Below are positions 24,016-36,149 of a stretch of 64,000 bases of DNA, in pieces. Origin of the DNA: Sabellastarte sp. h YS-2021 (taxonomy: Eukaryota; Annelida; Polychaeta; Sabellida; Sabellidae); assembly GCA_964017235.1 (NCBI GenBank), contig OZ024936.1, forward strand, positions 38,974,040 through 39,038,039, written 5' to 3'. The notes beneath the pieces are model-generated. The model was not told the DNA's origin. It was given only the letters and a program-made list of their open reading frames with translations, and did no database searches. The position numbers and the translations under genes are program-made. Numbering within the stretch: the stretch's first letter is position 1; each line of letters begins with the position of its first letter.

Positions 24016-24577
24016 GTGCACATGCAGACTAAAGAAAATGAGGCCACGACAGGGTTTCTAGCCATATTTTACAAACAGAAGATCCAGCCAACCAGTCTAC
24101 TTTTCGTCTGCAAACGTGATTAATTAAATTAACCAATGAAAATAATTGTCGCTGAAACCTCACTCGAGACGAAGTTGAGTACGGCAGTCTGTGCTGTAGC
24201 ATATTTTCCATGGAACAGTTTTACCGCGGTGACCGCGGCCACACCCTTCATTTAAATGCGAATGTCGAAGGTTATACATCACGGGGTTATTGAGCCAGTT
24301 TTCATGCTATCAGTTGGTGTTTCGGAATCTTTAAAATTTAAATATTTTTTTACACAATAGTATGCAAAAAAGACATAATTGTGAAACTGCATGTAGTAAC
24401 CTTTTCAATGGTATTTTAGTTGTAAAAATTAGCTATGTATTGACAGATTTAAGAGCAATTAAAGATGAGCCAGATTTCGTATTGCATGAACAAAAAATAT
24501 TGGCAGGCAGCATTTTGTTCGAAACCATAATATGAACTAAAATAGTTTGATAAGTGATAGCCAAGTACCCGGGTCAG

Positions 24578-25165
24578 GATTCACAAAAGGTCTTCAGTCT
24601 CACAATTTTTTTGCTTAGACCAGTCTTAAAGATAAGACTTTTGTCTTGGCTAAGATTTCTCTTAAATTGGGATTCACAAAAAGTGCTTAGCAAAATCTTA
24701 GCTAAGACAAAATTTGTGCAAGAAGTCTTAACTACGTTGAATTCAAATTAACAAATTTTAGTAAAACAAAAACATTTTTCATCGATAAATACACCAAACA
24801 TGCTCTTCAAAATTATAAAACAGATTTGTTACTTTTTTTGTAAAAATAAAAACTGTGTAAAAATAGTAGTCTTTGTGTTTAATTGTGAGTCAGCCATTTT
24901 TATGACAATATTTGTACCACAAGAAGGTAAAATGTGGAAATTTATAGGTAATTAAATGATGTAAATTTCTATTATAATCCACAGAAATTACTTTTATAGG
25001 AAGTATAGATCCCCATAGTATATTTTTTGTTGGCATAACAAAGGATAAAATGTAAATACAATGCAATGGAATATTTTAAAAATTACTTAAAGTCTGTCCT
25101 GGCAGTGGTCTTAAAGTTGTGACAAAATCTAAGACATAATTTTGTCTAAGACCTTTTGTGAATCC
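24578..25165. mobile_element. MITE-like element with GGATTCACAAAAG ends
   Basis: GGATTCACAAAAGGTCTT at 24578 is inverted at 25148-25165 (AAGACCTTTTGTGAATCC). A further inner copy starts at about 24668. Subterminal 'cttagctaagac'-like words recur. Such ends are known from PIF/Harbinger-type MITEs; a clear TSD was not identified. Confidence 0.5.
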
Positions 25166-25467
25166 CATTTTGTCTAAGCAAAAAAAGTCTTAACTTTATG
25201 ACAAAATTCTTGCAAGTTAAGTTGCATTGGATAGGGTATTAACTTATAAAAATTTAATTTACTTATTAAATTTGCAATTTTAATGGAATACTGCAGAGTT
25301 GCATCTCTTAGGTAATATCTTCTGATATTGATATGATATCCCACATTATCAATATTGTCATATTTAGCATGAATTGATAAATTTTTCAGTATCGATAAAC
25401 AATACTAGTGCTACAATATACTCCTACACTCGTCCACCATTGACTTCATTATATAATGTAATTTCAG

Positions 25468-25580
25468 GAAGACCAAGGTATCTATCAACAGAAAATTAGA
25501 GATTTAGTCACAGACAACAGTGTCAGACTGGTAGTAAATATAAACCACCTCAGGAAGAAAAATAGAAAAAGATCTACAGA
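25468..25580 (+). CDS. MCM3: MCM3 exon 2
   Basis: The acceptor ATTTCAG precedes GAAGACCAAGG, and the donor GTGAGT follows at 25581. The 113 nt encode [14 protein letters not shown], then [15 protein letters not shown] plus two bases of the next codon. This aligns with human MCM3 EDQGIYQSKVRELI and VNVNDLRRKNEKR, the first helical part of the MCM N-terminal domain. Phase 0 on entry fits exon 1, and the two-base overhang fits the single base needed from exon 3. It is too short and too free of start codons to stand out as an open frame by itself. Confidence 0.93.
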
Positions 25581-25779
25581 GTGAGTTTGGAACAGTTTGA
25601 TTGTACGCATCTGGTTAAACTGGTTAGAATGCTATTGGAACCATGTTTGCATATTCTACTTTCAAATAGAATGTTTTTGATTCACATCACACTGATTAGA
25701 GTGTGACTTGGGTAGAAGAATAAAACCGGTGTTAAAGTAAATCTTGTTTTTAGCTCTATGGGTATTTTTTTCATCCATG

Positions 25780-26271
25780 TTACCTGGCTGGGTGGGTGGA
25801 CTGACATCAAGAAAAATGTCTCATTGGTTTGACCTTTGACATTGCTGTGGTGACCTTGACATTTAAAATATTGTCCTGCCTATACCTCAAAGACTATAAG
25901 GTGTAGGATGTTGATACTTGGTAGGGAAATTGGTGAGGGAGTGTAGGTGTGCAGTATCATGGTATGTTCTTGATTTAACCTTTGTCCTTGCTGTAGTGAC
26001 CTTGACTGTTTATATCATTATATCTTTTTTAACTGTATATCAGAAGGTGTGAGTTGTATGGTATTCACACTTGATAGGGACATAGGTTGTGGGGCGTAGG
26101 TGTGCCATGTTATGGTTGGGCCTGAATCTTATCTTACACCTTGCTGAATTGACTTTGACCTTTCAAATATTGTTCAGGCAATATCCCATTGACAGTGAGG
26201 TGCAGAAAGTTGATACTGGGTAGGATCATTGGTTGGGAGTGTAGGTCTGCAATCTCATGGTTCTGATCTTA
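25780..26271. repeat. old 146-bp A-type satellite
   Basis: About three diverged units with 'aggtgtaggatgttgatacttgg', 'gtgtaggtgtgcag' and 'tgtagtgaccttgac'. The same background resumes at 31898-31955 and 33363-33430, so E1 and E2 were inserted into it. Confidence 0.8.
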
Positions 26272-26809
26272 ATTAAGTGGCCCGTCAGGGGCGCTTATTT
26301 GTTTTCACCGAAGTTCGACTGATTACTGCCGCCGCCACCGCAGGATTATGGTCTCCCTTGAATAACTTCTTGGGCTTTCAAATTTTTCTTTCTTTCTTCT
26401 CTTTCTTTAAAACTAAGGGGCGGGAAAAATGTTTGGGATACTTTGCGCAGACCTTAAGCATTTTTCAAAAACACCCCGTCATCGTGTTTCGGAAAAACCA
26501 CACCACACCTGTGCTATAAAATTTATCAGGTACATTCTAGACCAAATTTCGAAGGTCGGAAAGGATTTTCTCATCAATTGGACCATAGATGCCTGAATGG
26601 GAGGCGTTTTATTTTCGTAAATTTTTTTAAAATGGGTACTTGGTCTGTATCTCAAAAATGGTCAGGATTTCGGCGTTTTGTTGGAATAACTCCAGTTCAC
26701 TTATTTTTTCACTTTTTTCAACTAAACTTGGCACATATATTAAGATTTGCCAAAGGAATATCCTGACTTTATGGTGACCTTAAACTCCAAATGTTAATGG
26801 ACCTATGGC

Positions 26810-28029
26810 CAGTGTATGAACTACCTTACGAAACCAGATGGCCAGCAGGGCCATTAACTTTTCATTTTTGATGGCCCGTATGAAATGTAAATAGCCCAAT
26901 AAAATTAAATTTAAATCTCTTTATTTTCTGTAATAATTACCATTTTTTAAACAATCATCAAGTGGTTTAGAAATCAGATAGGAAATAAAATAAAAATAGA
27001 AAAATAGTTTTGCCAAATTTTTTAAAAAAAAAGGTCAAAGCAATTATCACTGCTCTGGACTAAAGGACCATGCAATGTATTTATCAAATTTATGCCCTGA
27101 AAATTTTGAGCTAGCTTTGTGCCTTATTTTTAAAGCAAGTGGGCCACAGACAGAACGACAAGGTCTGCAATAATTTTTTTTTCAACATTCAGGGGGTTCA
27201 GGGGGTTCGAACTCCCCCCCCTTGAAAAATAATGTTAAGGGGTTCAACCCAAAGTACAAAATTATTTCTTGAGAGTGGTGTTAAATTTACTGGAAATGCA
27301 CTGTATTTTTACCAAAAATTAATTTTTTCCCAGGAAGGCATGCCCCCAACCCCCTTAGTTATGGTATGTCTGATGTGAACCCCCACCTTACTCTGATATG
27401 ACCTCTCCCCCCCCCCCTTACTTAAAAGCTGGATCCGCCCGTCAGAAAATATATATTTTTCAACATTACTGCAGAGTACATGTACTCAGTACATAAAGTC
27501 AGTACCACTACTGATCAAAAATTAAACATTGTTATATTGCCCAACTCCTACAAAAAACGAAGAAATCTTTAAAACAAAATCACACATCTCTTGACTTTGC
27601 TTTCAAAGGCTACATATTTATAAAAATCTTATTTCCAAATCTTTAAAAACGAAGATATCCCACGTACCAGTGTGTTTTCATTCAAAACGTTACCATCAGA
27701 AAGCGGAAATCCAGTGAAGTTCTCTCGATTATAAAACGTTTCGAGTATTTTGACTGGTTTTCGTACAATATTTTTCTTCACGTTTAATCAGGAACCAGAG
27801 CAAATTTGCATTCAGAACGTTGTCATCGGGAAGCAGAAATTCTGCGAAGTTCTTTCGATTTTAAAACGTTTTGAGTATTTCGACTGGTTGTCGTACAGTA
27901 TTTTTCTTCGCATTTAATCAGGAACCAAAGCATTAAATGGCCAGCCGGGCTACGCATTTGCGAAAAGAGATGGCCCGGAGCAGAACTTGGTAGTTCCTGG
28001 CCACCGGGCCCGCGCAGTTTCGAACACTG
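26810..28029. mobile_element. hAT non-autonomous element, perfect 8-bp TSD CCTATGGC
   Basis: Termini CAGTGTATGAACTACC and CAGTTTCGAACACTG are inverted hAT-type ends; subterminal GGCC words occur on both sides. Flanks 26802-26809 and 28030-28037 are both CCTATGGC. E2 carries the uninterrupted site (about 32546-32560, ggacataaggcctgc). No transposase frame is preserved in its 1.2 kb. Confidence 0.9.
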
Positions 28030-28091
28030 CCTATGGCCTGCTTAAAGTCATCAAATTGGAATAAAATTCTTCGGCTCCTTTCTCCAGTTTT

Positions 28092-31000
28092 TACCCCACA
28101 GCCCTTAAGGGCTGTCGGGGTATTGTTTTCACCCATGGTGTCCGGATGGGCGGGCGTCCGGGTGGGCGGGCGGCGGGAAGTAGTTTGTCCGGGCTGTATC
28201 TCAGAAACCGTAAGGTGTAGGAAGTTGATACTTGGTAGGGACATTGGTTAGGGGGTGTAGGTGTGCAACGTCATGGTCTGACCTTGATTTGACCTTTGAC
28301 CTTGTCGTAGTGACCTTGAGTTTGAAAATCTTGTCCGGGCTATATCTTGGAAACCGTAAGGTGTAGCAAGTTGATACTTGGTAGGGACATTGGTTAGGGG
28401 GTGTAGGTGTGCAACGTCATAGTCTGACCTTGATTTGACCTTTGACCATGGCGTAGTGATCTTGACCTATAAAATCTTGTCCGGGCTATATCTCGGAAAC
28501 TGTAAGGTGTAGGAAGTTGGTACTTGGTAGGGGTATTGGTTAGGGGGTGTAGGTGTGCAACGTCATGGTCTGACCTTGATTTGACCTTTGACCTTGCCGT
28601 AGTGACCTTGACCTATAAAATCTTGTCCAGGCTATATCTCGGAAACTGTAAGGTGTAGGAAGTTGATATTTGGCAGGGACATTGGTTAGGGGGTGTAGGT
28701 GTGCAACGTCATGGTGTGACCTTGATTTGACCTTTGACCTTGCCGTAGTGACCTTGACCTATAAAATCTTGTCCGGGCTATATCTCAGAAACCGTAAGGT
28801 GTAGGAAGTTGATACTTGGTAGGGATATTGGTTAGGGGATGTAGGTCTGCAACGTCATGGTCTGACCTTGATTTGACCTTTGACCTTGCCGTAGTGGCCT
28901 TGACCTATAAAATATTGTCCGGGCTATATCTCGGAAACCGTAAGGTATAGGAAGTTGATATTTGGTGGGGACATTTGCTAGGGGGTGTAGGTGAGCAGTG
29001 TCATGGTCTGACTTTGATTTGACCTTGCCGTAGTGGCCTTGACCTATAAAATCTTGTCCGGGCTATATCTCGGAAACCGTAAGGTGTAGGAAGTTGATAT
29101 TTGGTAGGGACATTTGCTAGGGGGTGTAGGTGTGCAGTGTCATGGTCTGACCTTGATTTGACCTTTGACCTTGCCGTAGTGGCCTTGACCTATAAAATAT
29201 TGTCCGGGCTATATCTCGGAAACCGTAAGGTATAGGAAGTTGATATTTGGTGGGGACATTTGCTAGGGGGTGTAGGTGAGCAGTGTCATGGTCTGACTTT
29301 GATTTGACCTTTGACCTTGTCGTAGTGGCCTTAACGTATAAAATCTTGTCCGGGCTATATCTCAGAAACCGTAAGGTGTAGGAAGTTGATAATTGGTAGG
29401 GATATTGGTTAGGGGGTGTAGGTGTGCAATGTCATGGTCTGACCTTGATTTGACCTTTGACCTTGCCGTAGTGACCTTGACCTATAAAATCTTGTCCGGG
29501 CTATATCTCGGAAACCGTAAGGTGTAGGAAGTTGGTACTTGGTAGGGACATTGGTTAGGATGCGTAGGTGTGCAACGTCATGGTCTGACCAGGATTTGAC
29601 CTTTGACCTTGCCGTAGTGACCTTGAGTTCAAAAACCATGTCCGGGCTATATCTCGGAAACCGTAAGGTGTAGGAAGTTGATACTTGGTAGGGACATTGG
29701 TTAGGGGATGTAGTTGTGCAACGTCATGATCTGACCTTGATTTGACCTTGCCGTAGTGACCTTGACCTATAAAATCTTGTCCAGGCTATATCTCGGAAAC
29801 TGTAAGGTGTAGGAAGTTGATATTTGGCAGGGACATTGGTTAGGGGGTGTAGGTGTGCAACGTCATGGTGTGACCTTGATTTGACCTTTGACCTTGCCGT
29901 AGTGACCTTGACCTATAAAATCTTGTCCGGGCTATATCTCAGAAACCTTAAGGTGTAGGAAGTTGATACTTGGTAGGGATATTGGTTAGGGGATGTAGGT
30001 CTGCAACGTCATGGTCTGACCTTGATTTGACCTTGCCGTAGTGGCCTTGACCTATAAAATCTTGTCCGGGCTATATCTCGGAAACCGTAAGGTGTAGGAA
30101 GTTGATATTTGGTAGGGACATTTGCTAGGGGGTGTAGGTGTGCAGTGTCATGGTCTGACTTTGATTTGACCTTTGACCTTGTCGTAGTGGCCTTAACCTA
30201 TAAAATCTTGTCCGGGCTATATCTCAGAAACCGTAAGGTGTAGGAAGTTGATAATTGGTAGGAATATTGGTTAGGGGGTGTAGGTGTGCAATGTCATGGT
30301 CTGACCTTGATTTGACCTGTGACCTTGCCGTGGTGACCTTGACCTATAAAATGTTGTCCGGGCTATATCTCGGAAACCGTAAGGTGTAGGAAGTTGGTAC
30401 TTGGTAGGGACATTGGTTAGGATGCATAGGTGTGCAAAGTCATGGTCTGACCAGGATTTGACCTTTGACCTTGCCGTAGTGACCTTGAGTTCAAAAATCA
30501 TGTCCGGGCTATATCTCGGAAACCGTAAGGTGTAGGAAGTTGATACTTGGTAGGGACATTGGTTAGGGGATGTAGTTGTGCAACGTCATGATCTGACCTT
30601 GATTTAACCTTTGACCTCGGCGTAGTGACCTTGACCTATAAAATCTTGTCCAGGCTATATCTTGGAAACCGTAAGGTTGAGGAAGTTGATACTTGCTAGG
30701 GACATTGGTTAGGGGCTATAGGTGTGTATTATCATGGTGTCACCTTAATTTGACCTTTGACCTTGTCGTAGTGACCTTAACCTATAAAATCTTGTTGCAC
30801 CTTTGGGTCTCTCTTTTGATGCAGATTAAGCACTGTTAAAGTCATATTAGAATTTATTAAGAATTTTACTTTCATAACTTCCCATTGTAAGAGATAGAAT
30901 TTCATCAAGTGAGCCACAGATTTTGCTCCAACACCACACATAAGCATTCATTAAATGTATTACCACTTCTGTATGCATGGTAATATTCAAACCATCTAAA

Positions 31001-31280
31001 CCATAATTCGGGCCTTGCAGATGTAGATAAAGAGGGTTGAATTTTAGTTTGCAGATTAATGCTGTCATCTTGTTATTGAATTATCTTGTTTTAATACTTC
31101 ATCTTTATATGCATGATCTTTCTTTTAAACATTATTTCTCCATTTAAACATTGTTTGGACCTTTATATAACTGACAGTGCTCTGAAAGTATCCTGAAGTT
31201 TGTACTGATACAGTACTTCTGTATCTCATGGTGTTGAAAATATTTCCCTAGGCTGTGGGGTACGGGCATCTCTGATGCTA
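28092..31280 (+). mobile_element. A1: Helentron-like element with 146-bp satellite
   Basis: Begins TACCCCACAGCCCTTAAGGG, CTGTCGGGGTA (strong hairpin). Near the end GGCTGTGGGGTA is the inverse of the start, then the hairpin GCATC-TCT-GATGC and a T run. It sits at a T-rich site of E1; E2 carries the uninterrupted equivalent at about 32595-32640. The 3' non-repetitive tail (about 30795-31280) is almost identical to that of A2 at 33945-34425. Short frames in the array are not genes. Confidence 0.7.
28185..30790. repeat. 146-bp tandem array, about 18 copies
   Basis: Monomer phrases: ttgtccgggctatatctcgg, aaaccgtaaggtgtaggaag, ttgatacttggtagggac, ggtgtaggtgtgcaacgtca, gaccttgatttgacc, gtagtgaccttgacctat. 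Starts at 28331, 28477, 28623 and 28769 give exactly 146 bp. Some copies lack the ~12-bp 'tttgaccttgcc' segment. Blocks 28769-29630 and 29760-30490 look like duplicated multi-monomer blocks. Confidence 0.95.
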
Positions 31281-31955
31281 TTTTTTTATATCTAAATTAT
31301 CACTGGTATGAAAATAGATAAAAATAATACTTATGGTCACCTTAAACTCTCAATATGAATGGAGTGGTAGCCACCTTAAAGTGAAATAAGGGGGTTTTCA
31401 GCCTCCAACTATCTTATTGTTCAACTGACCTCGGTTAAACTTTGCACACCTATAAAGGATGGCAAAGGAGACACTGTTATTTTATGGTCAACTTAATGCC
31501 CCAATATGAATGAAGTTATGGCCACCTGACAGTAACAGAAGGGGGTGTTCAGCCTCCAACAATCTTATTGATCAACTGATGTCAGATAAATTTGCACACT
31601 TATAAAGGATGCCAAAATGGACATTCTTATTTTCTGTCCACCTCGAAGTCCACCTATGGCCATCTTATAGTAAAAAATGGGTTTTCAGCCCCCAACTGAC
31701 TTACTGTTCAACAAACATCAGTTAAACTTGACACACATGATTAGGCTTACTCACAGGAAGGTTTCTTTAGAATTAATTTACCGTTCATACAATTATAAGC
31801 ATTACCAACATATTGCATATGTTAACATCTTTTACGGATTACTTCGCACTTTTTCACAAGGGCCTTTTCGTTTTTGTCAGCAAAAACCTTTTTCTGGTTT
31901 GACCTTTAAATTGAGTCCTGGCTACATCTTAGAAATCGTAAGAATTAACTTGATA

Positions 31956-33362
31956 ATTAAGCGGCCCGTCAGGGACGCTTATTTGTTTTCACCGAAGTTC
32001 GACTGATCACCACCGCCGCTGCCGGATTATGGTCTCCCTTGAATAACTTCTTAGCCTTTCAAATTTTTCTTTCCTTCTTATCTTTCTTTAAAACTATAGG
32101 GGCGGGAAAAATTTTTGGGATACTTTGCGCAGACCTTAAGCTTTACGTAAGGTAACCTTAAGCATAACTCCAAAACACCCCGTCATCGCGTTTTGGAAAA
32201 AAACAGACACACCTGTGCTATAAAATTTATCTGGTACATTCTAGACCAAATTTCCAAGGTCGGAAAGGATTTTCTCATCAATCGCACCATAGATGCCTGA
32301 ATGGGAGGCGTTATATTTTTGTAAATTTAAAAAAAATGGGTACTTGGTCTGTATCTCAAAAACGGTTAGGATTTCGGTGTTTTGTTGGAATAACTTATTC
32401 AGCTACTTTTTGATAATCTTTCACATGGCGAAGTTTTAGCCATGTTCAGTTAGTTTTTCACTTTTTTCAAGCAAACTTGGCACATATATTAAGATTTGCC
32501 AAAGGAATATCCTGACTTTATGGTGACCTTAAACTCAAAATGTTAATGGACATAAGGCCTGCTTAAAGTCATCAAATTGGAATAAAATCCTCTGGCTCCT
32601 TTCTTTTTCCATTTTTTATATTGAAATTATCACTGGTATTAAAGAAGATAAAAATAATACTTATGGTCATCTTAAACTCTCAGTATGAATGGAGTTGTAG
32701 CCACCTTAAAGTGAAATAAGGGGGTTTTCAGCCTCCAAGTATCTTATTGTTCGACTGACCTTAGTTAAACTTTGCACACCTATAAAGGATGGCAAAGCAA
32801 AGGGTTATCCTGACTTTAAGGTGACCTTAAACTGTTAATATAATTTTGGTCCCCCCTAAAGTCATAACATTTGAATAAAGCCGTCTGGCTCTTTTCTTTT
32901 TCCATATCTAACATATATTGATATTGAAGGGACATTCTCATATTATGGTCACCTTAAAGTCGCAATATGAATGAAGTTATGGTCACCTTACAGTGAAAAA
33001 AGGAAGTTTCAGCCTTCAGCTATCTTATTGTTCAACTGACATGAGCTAAACTTTATGCACTTATAAAGGATGAGAAAAGGGACATTCATATTTTATGGTC
33101 ACCTTAAAGTCCCAATATGAATGAAGTTATGGCCACCTTGCAGTGAAATTATAGAGTTTTTAATCTCCAGCTATTGTATTGTTCAGCTGACCTCACTTTA
33201 ATTGTGCACACTTATTAAAGATGAAAATAGGGACAAGTAATATACACAATGCAATAAAGTTCACAGTTTCTATTGCTTATGATGCATATGTTGACATCTT
33301 TTATGGGCGACTTCTTTTTTATCAGGGCCGCTTCGTTTTTGTCAGCAAAAACATTCTTCTAG
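31956..33362 (+). mobile_element. E2: complete Helentron-like element (1.4 kb)
   Basis: 5' hairpin TTAAGCGGCCCGTCAGGGAC, GCTTATTTG. Near the 3' end GGGCCGCTTCG is the inverse of the start, followed by the perfect hairpin GTTTTTG-TCAG-CAAAAAC and ATTCTTCTAG. It is inserted in old A-type satellite. Serves as the uninterrupted reference for E1. Confidence 0.65.
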
Positions 33363-33476
33363 TTGGTTGGGTAATTGATTGGAGAGTGTAGTGTGCAGAC
33401 ATAGGAACACCTGTGTGACATTGGCTCTGTCAAGTGAGAATTATGAGTGAGTATTATTAGAACTTTTACCTAATAG

Positions 33477-33625
33477 TAGGGCTGCGAACGAGTACTCGAG
33501 CCTCGGTGTACGAGGCGGTCTTGGTTTGTACTCGAGTCCATTTTAGAAACTCGGTTACTCGCGAGGTATTGTATTATCGCCCACGTAATCAAACGCTTGT
33601 GTAAAATATGCCACATTTCAGCATT
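33477..33625. mobile_element. truncated hAT MITE end
   Basis: TAGGGCTGCGAACGAGTACTCG and a following ACTCGGTTACTCGCGAG segment match the left part of the 10000-10530-type elements. The copy is cut off where A2 satellite begins. Confidence 0.6.
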
Positions 33626-33626
33626 T

Positions 33627-34425
33627 CCTTGACCTATAAAATCTTGTCCGGGCTATATCTCGGAAACCGTAAGGTGTAGGAAGTTGATACTTGGTAGGGA
33701 CATTGGCTGGGGGGTGTAGTTGTGCAATGTCATGGTATGACCTTGATTTGACCTTTGACCTTGCTGTAGTGACCTTGACCTATAAAATCTTTTCTGGGCT
33801 ATATCTCGGAAACTGTAAGGTGTAGGAAGTTGATACTTGGTAGGGACATTGGATAGGGGTTATAGGTGTGCATTATCATGGTGTGACCTTAATTGGACCT
33901 TTGACCTTGTCGTAGTGACCTTGACCTTTAAAATCTTGTTGCATCTTTGGGTCTGTCTTTTGATGCAGATTAAGCACTGTTAAAGTCAAATTAGAATTTA
34001 TTAAGAATTTTACTTTTATAACTTCGCATTGTAAGAGATGGAATTTCATCAAGTGAGCCACAGATTTTGCTCAAACACCACACATAAGCATTCATTGAAT
34101 GTATTACCACTTCTGTATGCATGGTAATATTCAAAACATCTAAACCATAATTCGGCCATGCAGATTTAGATAAAGAGTGTTGTAATTTTAGTTTACTGAT
34201 TAATGCTGTCATATTGTTATTGAATTATCTTGTTTTAATACTTCATCTTTACATGCATTATCTTTCTTTTAGACATTATTTTCTCCATTTAAACATTGTT
34301 TGGACCTTTATATAACTGACAGTGCTCTGAAAATATCCTGAACTTTGTACTGATACAGTACTTCCATATCTCATGGTGTTAAAAATATTTCCCTAGGCTG
34401 TGGGGTACGGGCATCTCGGATGCTA
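33627..34425 (+). mobile_element. A2: 5'-truncated copy of the A element
   Basis: Two to three 146-bp units lead into the A-type 3' tail. It ends with GGCTGTGGGGTACGG and the hairpin GCATC-TCG-GATGC. The 5' hairpin is missing. Minus-strand frames here mirror those of A1 and are not genes. Confidence 0.75.
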
Positions 34426-34619
34426 TTTTATGACTATTGCAATGCCCTGTAGCAAAACCCAGGTATTACTGTGCAATATTGAGTTATACTGGACCTACTG
34501 GGTTGCTAAAGAGTAAGTAATATTTTTAGCAAATTTGTGTAATGCATATCCTGATGACAGTTGAAGAAAAGGGGACGTGTTGTGGTTGCCTTAGAGTTTT
34601 TGTGTCATATACATACTTA

Positions 34620-34971
34620 TATTGACAAGGCAGCTGACATTATGGCATCACTCTGTGGAGTCTACGTACGCATGAACACCTTTTCCAAAAGTACAAGGCC
34701 CAGAGACATACTGTTACTTGTAAAAGATACCTAATCTGTCGAGGATGAAAAAGTGTTCAAGTCCTGCAGATCTGTTCCTTCGTCTGTTCCCCTGAGTCAT
34801 TACAATGGAGGTACTCTCCACTCAAGTGTGAAATTTCAACACTTTAATACAATTTTCTCATTGACTATTGCAGGGATTTCTATCTTATCTTGCTTATATG
34901 TACTAGCCTACTAGGCCACAAGTAGATTCCCTTGTGTGAGTATCAGGCCTAGATCTTTCTTAATTATTTTT
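34620..34971 (+). repeat. fragment of D-type 5' region
   Basis: Matches 12360-12710 (gctgacattatg, acaaggcc(c/t)agagacat, tgtcgaggatgaaaaa). It is interrupted at a T run by A3. The stretch 34426-34619 shows no recognised feature. Confidence 0.7.
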
Positions 34972-35459
34972 TACCCCACAGCCCGTTGGGTGTTGATTTC
35001 ACCCATGGTGTCCGGATGGGCGGGAAAAAGTTTGTCCAGGATGAATCTCATAAACTCCGGGCTATATCTTAGCAACCGTAAGGTGTAGGAAGTTGATACT
35101 TGTTAGGGACATAGGTTATAGGTTGTAGGTATGCAACATCATGATGTGACCTTGATTTGATTTTTGATCTTGCTGTAATGACCTGGAGTTTGAAAATCTT
35201 GTCTGGGCTATATCTCGGAAACCGTAAGGTGTAGGAATTGATACTCGGTAGGGACATTGGTTAGGGAGTGTAGGTGTGCAATCGTCATGGTGTGACCTTG
35301 ATTTGACCTTGCCTTAGTAACCTTGACCTATGATATCTGTCCAGGCTATATCTTGGCAACTGTGTGGTGTAGGAGTTACTTGGTAAAGACATTGGTTGTA
35401 GGTGTGCAGCGTCATGGTGTGACCTTGATTTGACCTTTGATCTTGCTGTAGTTACCATA
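34972..35459 (+). mobile_element. A3: 5' part of an A element
   Basis: TACCCCACAGCCCGTTGGGTG opens with a decayed 5' hairpin and is followed by about three diverged 146-bp units. The array is cut at 35459 and continues at 39842-39970 beyond the inserted inverted-repeat element. No A-type 3' end was found. Confidence 0.7.
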
Positions 35460-36149
35460 TAGTCCATGAGCCAGCATGGTTGGTCGGTACCAAATTAGGG
35501 AATAATGCTCATGGTAATTTTTGGGAAGGTACCGATCTGTAGAGTTAGAAAATATATGATAGCAGTGTATCAGTGGTAGCTTTATGTATGCTATCATGCT
35601 TTTCATAACACCCCCCTATAATGAATATTTCGTAAAGTATGGTAATATGAAGTATAATGAATATATAATGATTTTTGTGAATTTGGTTAACTGACACCTC
35701 CACATTATAATTTGTTAAAATAACAAAGTTTAAGGCCTATTCATGCCATAGTGTTTTATATTTTAGATTGAAAACACTGTTATTGGTGGTAATCCAAGTA
35801 CATGCGTAATTTTGAGCAGAAGCAAATTCTTTCACTTTTGACAAAAATATTGGTTGATTACTTTAGAAAATGCTTAGACAACCCTATAATACCTGAAACT
35901 ACATTGGATTTGTTCAGAATTTATTTAACAATTCAAATATCTAACTAGAAGAATATTTGTGCTCACAAAAACAAAGCGTCCCCAAAGTTTAGATGGAAAT
36001 AGTATAAAAGTAGAAAAATGTTTTTGAAAAAAAAAAAAACCAGCAGTGCTGTGAGAAGAAGTGAAAGTTAAGCAGACAGTGTGGAGGTTTATGCATTTAC
36101 ATGAAGGAAAAAAAACGTAAAGCTTTATTTTACTTTCTATGGTCATTAA

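Larger units (their letters stand above)
8701..25467 (+). other. MCM3: MCM3 intron 1 (16.8 kb, transposon-filled)
   Basis: Begins GTGAGT and ends ATTTCAG. Almost all of it from 9209 to 25165 is explained by nested elements listed separately. The segments 8701-9208 and 24024-24570 show no recognised gene. Parts of these share a dispersed phrase around 'gaggccacga...gggtttcta' and 'tagcaatattttacaaata' (about 9121-9200, 23510-23580, 24040-24080). Confidence 0.9.
26272..31897 (+). mobile_element. E1: Helentron-like element, interrupted by hAT and A1
   Basis: The 5' hairpin is TTAAGTGGCCCGTCAGGGGC, GCTTATTTG. The 3' end has the hairpin GTTTTTG-TCAG-CAAAAAC and then CCTTTTTCTGG followed by TTT. 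Its native sequence (26272-26809, 28030-28091, 31281-31897) matches E2 at 31956-33362. It contains short ~150-bp repeats ('atggtcaccttaaa', 'ggttttcagcctcc') and no gene. Confidence 0.6.

Noticed and set aside
24228-24250. ACCGCGGTGACCGCGG palindrome as regulatory site
   Set aside because: A single short GC-rich motif without context; more likely a decayed element end.
27180-27430. Poly-C/poly-G tracts as possible quadruplex regulator
   Set aside because: They lie inside the non-autonomous hAT element at 26810-28029 and show no regular four-run spacing worth a claim.
29409-30501. Minus-strand proteins with similar sequences in the 146-bp array
   Set aside because: They are the same satellite monomer read in one open frame; similarity follows from repetition.
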